From NCBI RefSeq assembly GCF_052180245.1, contig NZ_CP197474.1, positions 2,914,001 through 2,978,000 on the forward strand: DNA of 64,000 nt, given 5' to 3'. The translations under genes and the position numbers were made by a program. Of this stretch, positions 16,091 through 23,788 are shown in pieces. The DNA is from Parapusillimonas sp013416435 (GTDB lineage Bacteria; Pseudomonadota; Gammaproteobacteria; Burkholderiales; Burkholderiaceae_B). Numbering within the stretch: the first letter of the stretch is position 1; every line of letters starts with the position of its first letter. The notes beneath the pieces were generated by a model. The model ran no database searches. It was not told where the DNA came from and worked only from the letters and a program-made list of their open reading frames with translations.

Positions 16091-17986
16091 CTATGCACCG
16101 CTGCTCAAAGACCTTTCATGCTCTTCATCTTCATTGAACATGTCGGCAAAATGAGAGCGCACGGAAGCCTGAATGCCATCGGCATCCAGGCCGAGCCCGG
16201 CAAGAATGGCAGCCTGCTCGCCGTGGTCGATGAAACGGTCCGGCAAGCCCAGCTGCAAGACAGGCCGGTCGATGCGGCTGCGGCTAAAGAACTCCAGCAC
16301 GGCGCTGCCCGCACCTCCCATGATGGAGCCCTCTTCAATGGTAACAAAAGCCGCGTGCGACTGGGCCAGTTCCTGAAGCAGGGCTTCGTCCAGGGGCTTC
16401 ACGAAACGCATGTCGACCAGCGTGGCATCGAGCGCATCGGCGGCCTTTCCCGCAGCGCAGGCCAAGGTGCCGAATGCCAGGATGGCGACGCGGCGACCTT
16501 GGCGCCGAACCACGGCCTTGCCTAAGACTACCGTGGCCAGGCCATCGGCAACAGCCGCTCCGGCACCGCTTCCGCGTGGATACCGGACTGCGGCGGGCCC
16601 GCAATGCTGGTAACAGGTGCTCAGCAGGAGCCTGGCTTCGTTTTCGTCGGACGGCGTCGCGACCACCATGTTTGGTACGCAGCGCAAATACGCGATGTCG
16701 TAGTTGCCGGCATGAGTGGCGCCGTCCGCGCCCACGATGCCGGCCCGGTCGAGCGCAAAGGTGACGTCGAGGTCCTGCAGGGCCACGTCGTGGATGAGCT
16801 GGTCGTAGGCGCGCTGCAGAAAGGTGGAATAGATGGCGACGACCGGCTTCTGCCCCTCGCATGCCAGGCCCGCGGCGAAGGTCACCGCATGCTGCTCGGC
16901 GATGCCGACATCGAAGTAGCGCGCCGGAAAGCGCTGTTCGAACTCGACCATGCCGCTGCCTTCGCGCATGGCCGGCGTAATGCCGATGAGGCGCGCATCG
17001 GACTGCGCCATATCGCATAGCCAGCGCCCGAAAACCTGAGTAAACGTCTGTTTGGCGGGCGCCTTCGGCTTTTGTATGCCCACGCTGGGATCGAACTTGC
17101 CCGGGCCGTGATAAAGCACCGGATCGGCTTCCGCCAGCTTGTAGCCCTGGCCTTTGCGCGTCACTACGTGCAGGAACTGGGCGCCGCCGAGAGCCTTCAG
17201 ATTCTCGAGCGTGGGAATCAGCGCATCGAGATCGTGGCCGTCGATGGGGCCGACATAATTAAAACCCAGCTCTTCGAACAAGGTGGCCGGCGACACCAAG
17301 CCTTTCGCATGGCCTTCGACCCGTCTTGCAAATTCGAGCATGGGCGGCATGTGCTGCAGCACCGCCCGGCCCACATTCTTGGCGGCGGCATAGAATCCTC
17401 CGGACATCAGGCGCGCCAGATAGCGGTTCAGCGCCCCCACCGGCGGCGAGATCGACATATCGTTGTCGTTCAGGATCACCAGGGTATTGATACCCGGCGT
17501 GACGCCCGCGTTGTTGAGCGCCTCGAATGCCATGCCCGCGGTCATCGCGCCGTCGCCGATCACGGCGATGTGCTGGCGGTCGCGCTTGGCATTGCGCGAG
17601 GCGACCGCCATGCCAAGCACAGCGGAGATCGATGTGGAAGAGTGCGCGGTGCCGAACGCGTCGTACTCGGATTCGCTGCGCTTGGGAAACCCTGAAATGC
17701 CCCCATGCTGGCGCAGCGTGGACATCTGCTCGCGCCGGCCCGTCAGGATCTTATGCGGATAGGACTGGTGCCCGACGTCCCACACGATGCGGTCGTCCGG
17801 CGTATTGAAGACGTAATGCAGGGCGATGGTGAGCTCTATGGTGCCCAGATTGGAAGACAGATGGCCACCGGTCCTGGAGACCGATTGCAGGACGAATTCC
17901 CGCAACTGTGTCGCGATGTCATCGAGCTCGGACCGCTCCAGCTTGCGCAAATCGGCTGGTGTTTTGATGTTTTCTAGGGAAGCCAT
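16091..17986 (-). CDS. dxs: 1-deoxy-D-xylulose-5-phosphate synthase
   Basis: 631 residues from the ATG at 17986 (a TTG three codons earlier is also open). It is a thiamine-diphosphate enzyme that joins pyruvate and glyceraldehyde 3-phosphate, the first step of the MEP isoprenoid pathway. Visible motifs are GGHLSSNLGTIELT near residue 40, the ThDP motif GDGAMTAGMAFEALNNAG near 145, and FDVGIAEQHAVTFAAGLA in the pyrimidine domain. It follows ispA by 73 bases in the usual xseB-ispA-dxs order. Confidence 0.96.
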   Translation of the reverse strand: MASLENIKTPADLRKLERSELDDIATQLREFVLQSVSRTGGHLSSNLGTIELTIALHYVFNTPDDRIVWDVGHQSYPHKILTGRREQMSTLRQHGGISGFPKRSESEYDAFGTAHSSTSISAVLGMAVASRNAKRDRQHIAVIGDGAMTAGMAFEALNNAGVTPGINTLVILNDNDMSISPPVGALNRYLARLMSGGFYAAAKNVGRAVLQHMPPMLEFARRVEGHAKGLVSPATLFEELGFNYVGPIDGHDLDALIPTLENLKALGGAQFLHVVTRKGQGYKLAEADPVLYHGPGKFDPSVGIQKPKAPAKQTFTQVFGRWLCDMAQSDARLIGITPAMREGSGMVEFEQRFPARYFDVGIAEQHAVTFAAGLACEGQKPVVAIYSTFLQRAYDQLIHDVALQDLDVTFALDRAGIVGADGATHAGNYDIAYLRCVPNMVVATPSDENEARLLLSTCYQHCGPAAVRYPRGSGAGAAVADGLATVVLGKAVVRRQGRRVAILAFGTLACAAGKAADALDATLVDMRFVKPLDEALLQELAQSHAAFVTIEEGSIMGGAGSAVLEFFSRSRIDRPVLQLGLPDRFIDHGEQAAILAGLGLDADGIQASVRSHFADMFNEDEEHERSLSSGA

Positions 17987-18059
17987 ACAAATCAATGTGT
18001 TCAGTCAACCGGCATTTTAAGCTGCATACCGCCAGCCCGGATAGAACAGGACGTTACCG

Positions 18060-18974
18060 TCAACGGTCGCGTCCTACGATGTAGTCTGCGATGCTGGCCA
18101 GATGCGCCGCCGACGGGCCCAGCGGCAGCAAGGCGGCATGTGCCTGGGCATGCAAGGAATGCAGCAATTCGCGCGACCCGTCCATACCCATGATGGAAAC
18201 ATAGGTGGGCTTGTTCCCGGCGGCGTCCTTGCCGGCCGTCTTGCCCAGCGTAGCGGTGTCCGCCGTAACGTCCAGTATATCGTCCACCACCTGGAACGCC
18301 AGCCCGATGGCGGCCGCATAGGCTTCTAGGCCCTGCCTTGCCGCCGAGCCGGCGCCTGCGACGATCCCCCCCAGCAAAACGCTGGCTTCCAGCATGGCGC
18401 CGGTCTTCATGCTGTGCATTTCCTTGAGCTGGTCCCCCGTGAGGGAGAGCCCCACGCTTTCGCAATCGATGGCCTGCCCGCCGACCATGCCCAGGCTGCC
18501 CGCCGAACGCGCCAGCAATTGAGTGGCCTGCACGATGAGCGCCGGCGCAATCGGCATCAGCCCGAGAAGCTCGAATGCCAGCGGCTGCAGCGCATCGCCC
18601 GCCAGCATGGCATTGGCTACGCCGAACTTCACATGCGTCGTCGGGCGGCCGCGCCGGAGTTCGTCGTCGTCCATGCAGGGCAAATCGTCGTGCACGAGCG
18701 AATAGGCATGGATGAGTTCGACCGCGGCCGCGGCGTGATCCAGCGCGATTTCCTGTGGAGCCGCGGCGGTGCCGGACTGCAGCGAAGCTTCGCCGGCTGC
18801 GTAGACCAAGGCTGCCCTGACCCGCTTGCCGCCGCCCAGTACCGCGTAGCGCATGGCTTCGTGCAGGGTGGACGGAACAGTCGTTGCGGGCGGCAGGAAC
18901 TGATCGAGAACGGTTTCGATATGTTGCACGCGCTCTTCGAGCCAGGCCGGAAAGTCGATGGTATGACGCCCCAT
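18060..18974 (-). CDS. ispA: Farnesyl diphosphate synthase
   Basis: 304 residues, an all-helical prenyl synthase. The first aspartate-rich motif is DDLPCMDDDELRRGRP (96-111) and the second DDILD (231-235). GGGKRVRAALVY at 47-58 binds the diphosphate. The residues before the first motif (YSLVHDD) are those of a C15 synthase. It makes farnesyl diphosphate from isopentenyl diphosphate made downstream of Dxs. It begins two bases after xseB and is probably co-transcribed with it. Confidence 0.95.
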   Translation of the reverse strand: MGRHTIDFPAWLEERVQHIETVLDQFLPPATTVPSTLHEAMRYAVLGGGKRVRAALVYAAGEASLQSGTAAAPQEIALDHAAAAVELIHAYSLVHDDLPCMDDDELRRGRPTTHVKFGVANAMLAGDALQPLAFELLGLMPIAPALIVQATQLLARSAGSLGMVGGQAIDCESVGLSLTGDQLKEMHSMKTGAMLEASVLLGGIVAGAGSAARQGLEAYAAAIGLAFQVVDDILDVTADTATLGKTAGKDAAGNKPTYVSIMGMDGSRELLHSLHAQAHAALLPLGPSAAHLASIADYIVGRDR

Positions 18975-18976
18975 GG

Positions 18977-19261
18977 CTATTCCTGGTCGCCGGAAAGGTC
19001 GTCCAGCGGTTTGAGAAGATTGTCTTGCAATACCTTGACCTGCTGCTCCGCGCGATCGAGCCTGCGCTGGCAGATCTTCACCAGCTCTACGCCCCGCTCG
19101 TAGGCGGACAAGGATTGATCGAGTGCGAGCGATCCGTTTTCCATCTGGGCGACCAATGCCTCGAGCTGCGCCAGGGCGGTCTCGAAATCCTGCGGCAGCT
19201 CGCCCGCGTTGCGCTCCGCCGCGCCGGTGTCTGAAGGTGTGCCCATATCAGTGTGGTTCAT
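18977..19261 (-). CDS. xseB: Exodeoxyribonuclease VII small subunit
   Basis: 94 residues from the ATG at 19261. The frame is open to 19498, but the first 79 residues are translation of two palindromic repeats and are not credible. The core PQDFETALAQLEALVAQMENG and LDQSLSAYERGVELVKICQ are the conserved two-helix XseB motif. It partners XseA (not in the window) to degrade single-stranded DNA. It is the first gene of the xseB-ispA-dxs operon. Confidence 0.94.
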   Translation of the reverse strand: MNHTDMGTPSDTGAAERNAGELPQDFETALAQLEALVAQMENGSLALDQSLSAYERGVELVKICQRRLDRAEQQVKVLQDNLLKPLDDLSGDQE

Positions 19262-19626
19262 GAACGTTTCCAATAAGCTTGCGCCTGCGGCGCCCCGCCT
19301 TGCTTGGCGGTCCTGGTACAAATTGTACGGGAAGCCGCGCCGAAGCGCCGAATGGAGGGGTCGGACCCCATGCGGGGTCTGACCCCGTATGCGAGCTGAG
19401 GCGGTGTGGGGGTCAGGCCCCGCATGGGGTCCGACCCCTCCCCGGCCCTTGGAACAGCATACTAGGTCTTGTTTTATAAGAAGAAATTTAAGGTACAATC
19501 CTACCTCCTTAAAATTTCATCGGCCAGTCCGTTTTTTTCTTCGCACCGGAAATACGAATCGCATCGATGAGTCGCACCGCGATGAGTCGCACCGATTCTT
19601 CCGGTTTCATTACCGCGGGGGGAACC
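19262..19626. other. Divergent intergenic region xseB / Rieske oxygenase
   Basis: 365 bases without a gene. It holds two palindromic repeats (19357-19438) and, after them, an A/T-rich stretch with TTGTTT at 19469-19474 and TACAAT at 19494-19499 (19-base spacer), a weak plus-strand promoter candidate for the oxygenase. From 19560 a short direct repeat, GATGAGTCGCACCG, appears twice. Confidence 0.6.
19357..19438. repeat. Dispersed palindromic repeat, copies 8 and 9
   Basis: Copy 8 (19357-19386): GGGGTCGGACCCC, centre ATGC, GGGGTCTGACCCC. Copy 9 (19409-19438): GGGGTCAGGCCCC, centre GCAT, GGGGTCCGACCCC. Each has unpaired substitutions. Confidence 0.93.
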
Positions 19627-20811
19627 ATGACCGACATCGGTCGGGAAGCGCATTTCGCGCCGGCACAAACACAGCTGACCGTCAGCAGCTACTTTGACGA
19701 AGCCATTTTTGCTCAAGAGCAAGAACTCATTTTCAAGAAATCCGCCCTTTATGTAGGACACGAGAAATTCGTTCCCGAGGTCGGCGACTGGCGCACGCTG
19801 CTTCAAGAGCACGCTGGCCGCGCAATCGTGCGCAATGCCGGCGGGGTTGAACTCATTTCCAATGTCTGCCGCCACCGGCAGGCAATCATGCTGGGCGGCG
19901 AAGCAGGCGACGTCTGCAGCGCCCGGCTGGCCAGCGGCAATCTGCGCGACACCGGCGGCAACATCGTCTGCCCCGTGCATCGCTGGACCTACAGCGATCA
20001 GGGCAAGCTGATCGGCGCCCCCCAGTTTCCCAAGACTCCATGCATGGACTTGCAGCGCTTCACGCTCAAGAACTGCCATGGTCTATTGTTCGAAGGCCCG
20101 CGCAATCCCGCCAAAGACATGGCGGCACTGTTCGATCGCCCCGAATTCGATTTCTCGGAATACGTGCTCGACCACGTCGAAGTCCACGAGTGCAACTACA
20201 ACTGGAAGACCTTCATCGAGGTCTACCTCGAGGACTACCACGTCGCGCCCTTCCATCCCGGCCTGGGCCATTTCGTCACCTGCGACGATCTGGCTTGGGA
20301 GTTTTCAGATTGGTATAGTTCGCAGCGCGTCGGCGTGAACAAGGCCCTGTCGCAGCCTGGCAGCGACATCTACAGCAAATGGCATGATCGGCTGCTGGAC
20401 TATCGCAGCGGCGATACGCCCGATTTCGGTGCGGTATGGGTCACGTACTTTCCCACGCACATGATCGAGCTCTACCCGCACGTGGTGGTGCTGTCGACGC
20501 TGCATCCGGTCTCACCGCAAAAGACCGTGAACATCGTCGAATTCTATTATCCTGAAGACATCGTCGCCTTCGAGCGGGAATTTGTCGAAGCACAACGCGC
20601 GGCCTACATGGAAACCGCCATCGAAGACGATGAAATCGCCGAGCGCATGGATGCGGGCAGGAAGGCCCTGATGCTGCGCGGCACGAACGAAGCCGGCCCC
20701 TATCAGTCGCCCATGGAAGACGGCATGCAGCACTTCCATGAGTGGTATCGGCGGATGATGAGCGTGGATGCGGCGTTGGGGTCAGACCCCGAATGGGGTC
20801 TGACCCCTTGA
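19627..20811 (+). CDS. Rieske non-heme iron oxygenase, alpha subunit
   Basis: 394 residues from the ATG at 19627, which follows GGGGGAA. The Rieske 2Fe-2S site is CRH (Cys81, His83) and CPVH (Cys115, His118), with 31 residues between the pairs, longer than the usual 15-17. The catalytic domain has the mononuclear iron histidines in LEDYHVAPFHPGLGHF (His205, His210). The family hydroxylates aromatic rings or quaternary amines with electrons from a reductase. No reductase or ferredoxin gene is adjacent and the substrate is unknown. The last 11 residues (LGSDPEWGLTP) are encoded by a palindromic repeat, which shows that the original C-terminus was replaced or extended. Confidence 0.85.
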   Translation: MTDIGREAHFAPAQTQLTVSSYFDEAIFAQEQELIFKKSALYVGHEKFVPEVGDWRTLLQEHAGRAIVRNAGGVELISNVCRHRQAIMLGGEAGDVCSARLASGNLRDTGGNIVCPVHRWTYSDQGKLIGAPQFPKTPCMDLQRFTLKNCHGLLFEGPRNPAKDMAALFDRPEFDFSEYVLDHVEVHECNYNWKTFIEVYLEDYHVAPFHPGLGHFVTCDDLAWEFSDWYSSQRVGVNKALSQPGSDIYSKWHDRLLDYRSGDTPDFGAVWVTYFPTHMIELYPHVVVLSTLHPVSPQKTVNIVEFYYPEDIVAFEREFVEAQRAAYMETAIEDDEIAERMDAGRKALMLRGTNEAGPYQSPMEDGMQHFHEWYRRMMSVDAALGSDPEWGLTP

Positions 20812-20845
20812 AGCGGACCCGGGGTCAGACCCTTGGGGTCTGACC
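20778..20845. repeat. Dispersed palindromic repeat, copies 10 and 11
   Basis: Copy 10 (20778-20807; centre GAAT) lies inside the Rieske oxygenase reading frame and is followed by its TGA at 20809. Copy 11 (20821-20845) is shortened: GGGGTCAGACCC, TT, GGGGTCTGACC. Both are in the convergent gap with sseA. Confidence 0.94.
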
Positions 20846-20854
20846 TCCAGCCCC

Positions 20855-21718
20855 TTAGGAACGCTCTACAGGCCGCGCGGGATCGCTGACCCATTCGCTC
20901 CAGGATCCCGGATACAGCGCCGAGCCGCCCAGGCCGGCGAGTTCCATGGCAAACAGATTATGGCTGGCGGTGATGCCGGAGCCGCATTGATGGACCAGTT
21001 GCTCGGGCGTGCGATTGCCCAACAGCGCCAGGTATTCCTGCCTTAGCTGTTCGGCCGGTTTGAACCGGCCGTCGCCCTGGAGATTCTCGGTGTTGGGACG
21101 GTTCAAGGCGCCTGGAATGTGGCCGGCAACCGGGTCGATGGGTTCGGTTTCGCCACGGTAGCGGTTTGCCGCGCGGGCATCCAGCACGGTGAAGACCGGT
21201 TGCTGAAGGTTGGCGAGCACCGCCTGCGCGTCGACAGTCGGCATGGCAGGCTCGGGCGGCAAGCCCAGGCTCTGGAGCGCCTGGGCTTCTGTGACGGAAG
21301 GCGCGCGCTCTCCGGTTTCGACCTCGCCGCCCGCCTTCAGCCAGGCTTCCCAGCCGCCGTCCAGCACTTGCACATTTTCATGGCCCAGCCAGCGCAGCAT
21401 CCACCACAAGTGGGCGGCGAACATGCTGTTGCCGGCGTCGTAGACCACTACTTGCGACTGGCGTGTCAGGCCTTGCGAACGCATGAGCGCGCCGAGGTCC
21501 CGGCGCTCGGGCAAGGGATGCCGGCCGTTGGAGCCGGTCTTGGCGGCCGACAATTCGGTTTCGTGATCGAGATACAGAGCGCCGGGTATGTGGCCCTGCT
21601 CGTATGCGCGACGCCCTGCCGAGTGATCGGAAAGATCATGCCTTACGTCGAAAATCAACCACCCTCGGGAAGAGATGTTCTTGCGCAGGTCTTCTGCAGA
21701 GATCAATAAGTTAGACAC
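20855..21718 (-). CDS. sseA: Sulfurtransferase, 3-mercaptopyruvate type
   Basis: 287 residues as two rhodanese domains. The active cysteine is Cys245 in HQCGSGITAS. The CGSG[IV]TA loop is that of 3-mercaptopyruvate sulfurtransferase, while thiosulfate enzymes have a charged CRKG loop. The start is a GTG at 21718, chosen because AGGAG lies eight bases upstream; the longer frame to 21748 lacks such a site. The start overlaps the end of the EamA transporter gene by eight bases, so the two are coupled. Confidence 0.9.
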   Translation of the reverse strand: MSNLLISAEDLRKNISSRGWLIFDVRHDLSDHSAGRRAYEQGHIPGALYLDHETELSAAKTGSNGRHPLPERRDLGALMRSQGLTRQSQVVVYDAGNSMFAAHLWWMLRWLGHENVQVLDGGWEAWLKAGGEVETGERAPSVTEAQALQSLGLPPEPAMPTVDAQAVLANLQQPVFTVLDARAANRYRGETEPIDPVAGHIPGALNRPNTENLQGDGRFKPAEQLRQEYLALLGNRTPEQLVHQCGSGITASHNLFAMELAGLGGSALYPGSWSEWVSDPARPVERS

Positions 21719-22634
21719 GCCTGGTCTCCTGTGTTGCTGTTTCCGCACCGACCGGCTGCGCCTGCAGCGCGGTCTGCCCCCTCATGATACGGTCTTCGCT
21801 GTAGGTGCGCCAGATGGACAGCAGGCCCGACGCGATGATCAGCGCCATGCCCGCCCAGGCCACGATATCGGGCAGGTCATCCCAGAAGATGATGCCCAGC
21901 AGGGCAGCAAAGATGATGGTCGTGTACTGCAGGGCGGCGGTCAACAAGGCGGAGCCCAGGCCGAACGCGCGTGTCATGGCCAATTGCCCGACCAGCCCGA
22001 ACATACCTACGCCGGTCAGCGCCAGCAGGGTGGCGCCGTCGATTTCGCGCTGTCCATCGATTGCAAATCCGGTGAATCCGGTAAAGCATACAAAACAGGA
22101 GAAAATGAACACTGTGCGCCATTCGGGCTCGCCCGCCTTGCCCAGCTCGCGCACCTGCATCATGGCAACCGCCGACAGCGCACCGGCAACGAGCCCCACG
22201 GCTGCGGGCAGCAACTGGTCATGGCCGATGCTGGGCCGAAGCACGGCAACGACACCCAGAAAACCCAGGATCACGGCTGCGATCCGGACCGGATCGCGCT
22301 GGGTGCCGCCCCAGGCCAGCATCCAGCCCGCGATGAACAGGGGTGCGGTGTAGTTCAGGCTGACGGCCGTGGACAGGGGAAGGTGGGAGATGGCATAAAA
22401 CCCGAGCCACATCGAAGTAACGCCCGATACATTACGCCAGACATGGAGCTTCCAGCTTTTCGGCCGCAGGCTGCGCCTTGTGAGCAGTGTCCAAAAAAAA
22501 AGGAGGATGACGGATGGGACACCTCGGAAAATGACGACATAAGACAGCGAGGCACCAAGTTCGTAGGCGACTTTTATACAAGCCCCCATGCCAGCAAACA
22601 TGACACTCGCCAGTAACATCCACAGAGACTGCAT
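21711..22634 (-). CDS. EamA/DMT-family transporter
   Basis: 307 residues with about ten hydrophobic segments in two EamA repeats: roughly residues 1-135 (MQSLWMLLASVMFAGMGAC onward) and 145-280 (PAAVGLVAGALSAVAMMQV onward). Members of the drug/metabolite transporter superfamily export amino acids, metabolites or other small molecules. The substrate cannot be read from sequence. It is divergent from htpX and coupled to sseA, which hints at, but does not show, a sulfur-compound substrate. Confidence 0.85.
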   Translation of the reverse strand: MQSLWMLLASVMFAGMGACIKVAYELGASLSYVVIFRGVPSVILLFFWTLLTRRSLRPKSWKLHVWRNVSGVTSMWLGFYAISHLPLSTAVSLNYTAPLFIAGWMLAWGGTQRDPVRIAAVILGFLGVVAVLRPSIGHDQLLPAAVGLVAGALSAVAMMQVRELGKAGEPEWRTVFIFSCFVCFTGFTGFAIDGQREIDGATLLALTGVGMFGLVGQLAMTRAFGLGSALLTAALQYTTIIFAALLGIIFWDDLPDIVAWAGMALIIASGLLSIWRTYSEDRIMRGQTALQAQPVGAETATQETRRV

Positions 22635-22691
22635 TTAATGTCGACCAAAATCCGGATAAGTTTTCAACCAGCCGATACTATACTCTGATGC

Positions 22692-22726
22692 CCGGATTTT
22701 TTTGCCGCGCGGGCTTTAAAATCCGG
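22692..22726. repeat. Inverted repeat in the EamA/htpX divergent promoter region
   Basis: CCGGATTTT (22692-22700) and AAAATCCGG (22718-22726) are perfect nine-base arms around a 17-base GC-rich loop. The same AAAATCCGGAT word occurs once more near 22645. It may be an operator or a weak terminator. Confidence 0.45.
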
Positions 22727-22787
22727 AACCCGCCTCTATATAAATTGTCCAAGCTTCGGCTCGCATCGTTTTGGATACACACATAAT

Positions 22788-23669
22788 ATGAAACGAATCT
22801 TTCTTTTCCTGCTCACCAATATTGCCGTCATGGTCGTGCTCAGCGCGTCCATGAACATACTGGGTGTCGGCCGCTACCTGACGGCCCAAGGTCTCGACAT
22901 CACCCAGCTCCTGGTGTTCTCGGTCATCATCGGCTTCACGGGATCCATCATCTCGCTGCTTCTTAGCAAATGGATGGCCAAGCGATCGACGGGCGCCCGC
23001 GTGATCGACCCGCAAGCGCCCGCCAATGCCCGGGAGGCCTGGCTCGTGGATACCGTCCATCAGCTTGCCGACCGCGCCGGCATAGGCCGTCCCGAAGTGG
23101 CCATCTATGATGGCGCACCCAACGCCTTTGCCACTGGCGCCTTCAAGAACGAAGCCCTGGTCGCCGTGTCGACCGGCCTGCTCGAAAGCATGACGGAAGA
23201 AGAAGTCGCCGCGGTCCTGGGGCACGAAGTCGCGCACGTCGCCAACGGCGACATGGTCACGCTTACCCTGATCCAGGGGGTCGTGAACACCTTCGTCGTC
23301 TTCTTCGCTCGCATCGTCGGCTATTTCGTCGACCGGGTCGTCTTCAAGAACGACCGCGACATCGGCGCCGGGTACTACATCACCGTGATCGTCTGTGAAA
23401 TCATCTTCGGGGTGCTGGCGTCCATCATCGTGGCCTGGTTCTCGCGCCAGCGCGAGTATCGCGCCGATGCGGGTTCCGCCAGCCTGCTGGGTTCCCGCGA
23501 ACCCATGATCCGCGCCCTGGCGCGACTGGGCGGCGTCGAATCGGGCGAACTGCCCAAAGCCATGCAGGCCTTCGGCATCTCGGGCACCCGCTCGATCAGC
23601 GCCATGTTCGCCTCTCATCCTCCCATCGAAGCGCGCATTCATGCGCTCCAGGCCGCCCAGCGGATCTAG
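22788..23669 (+). CDS. htpX: Membrane metalloprotease HtpX
   Basis: 293 residues. Two N-terminal membrane helices (about 4-24 and 39-60), the zinc site HEVAH (His146, Glu147, His150), and two more helices (about 160-185 and 195-220) before the third ligand region REYRADAGSA. It degrades damaged inner-membrane proteins together with FtsH. It is a heat- or envelope-stress gene in other bacteria; I cannot identify a sigma-32 promoter with confidence here. Two palindromic repeats follow the stop. Confidence 0.95.
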   Translation: MKRIFLFLLTNIAVMVVLSASMNILGVGRYLTAQGLDITQLLVFSVIIGFTGSIISLLLSKWMAKRSTGARVIDPQAPANAREAWLVDTVHQLADRAGIGRPEVAIYDGAPNAFATGAFKNEALVAVSTGLLESMTEEEVAAVLGHEVAHVANGDMVTLTLIQGVVNTFVVFFARIVGYFVDRVVFKNDRDIGAGYYITVIVCEIIFGVLASIIVAWFSRQREYRADAGSASLLGSREPMIRALARLGGVESGELPKAMQAFGISGTRSISAMFASHPPIEARIHALQAAQRI

Positions 23670-23674
23670 GACGA

Positions 23675-23746
23675 GGGGTCGGACCCCATCCGGGGTCCGA
23701 CCCCGGTTAAGGGCATGGGGTCAGACCCCGTAGGGGGTCTGACCCC
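23675..23746. repeat. Dispersed palindromic repeat, copies 12 and 13
   Basis: Copy 12 (23675-23704): GGGGTCGGACCCC, centre ATCC, GGGGTCCGACCCC, with the paired change. Copy 13 (23717-23746): the GTCAGAC type, centre GTAG. They lie between htpX and the Na/Pi transporter gene. Confidence 0.94.
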
Positions 23747-23788
23747 TCAACCCCTCAACCTCGGCTGGTTCCGGTTTATCATTCACGC

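Noticed and set aside
19262..19498. 79-residue N-terminal extension of XseB
   Set aside because: It is translation of two palindromic repeats (GVGPHAGPDP-like words) and unlike any XseB. The ATG at 19261 begins the conserved protein.
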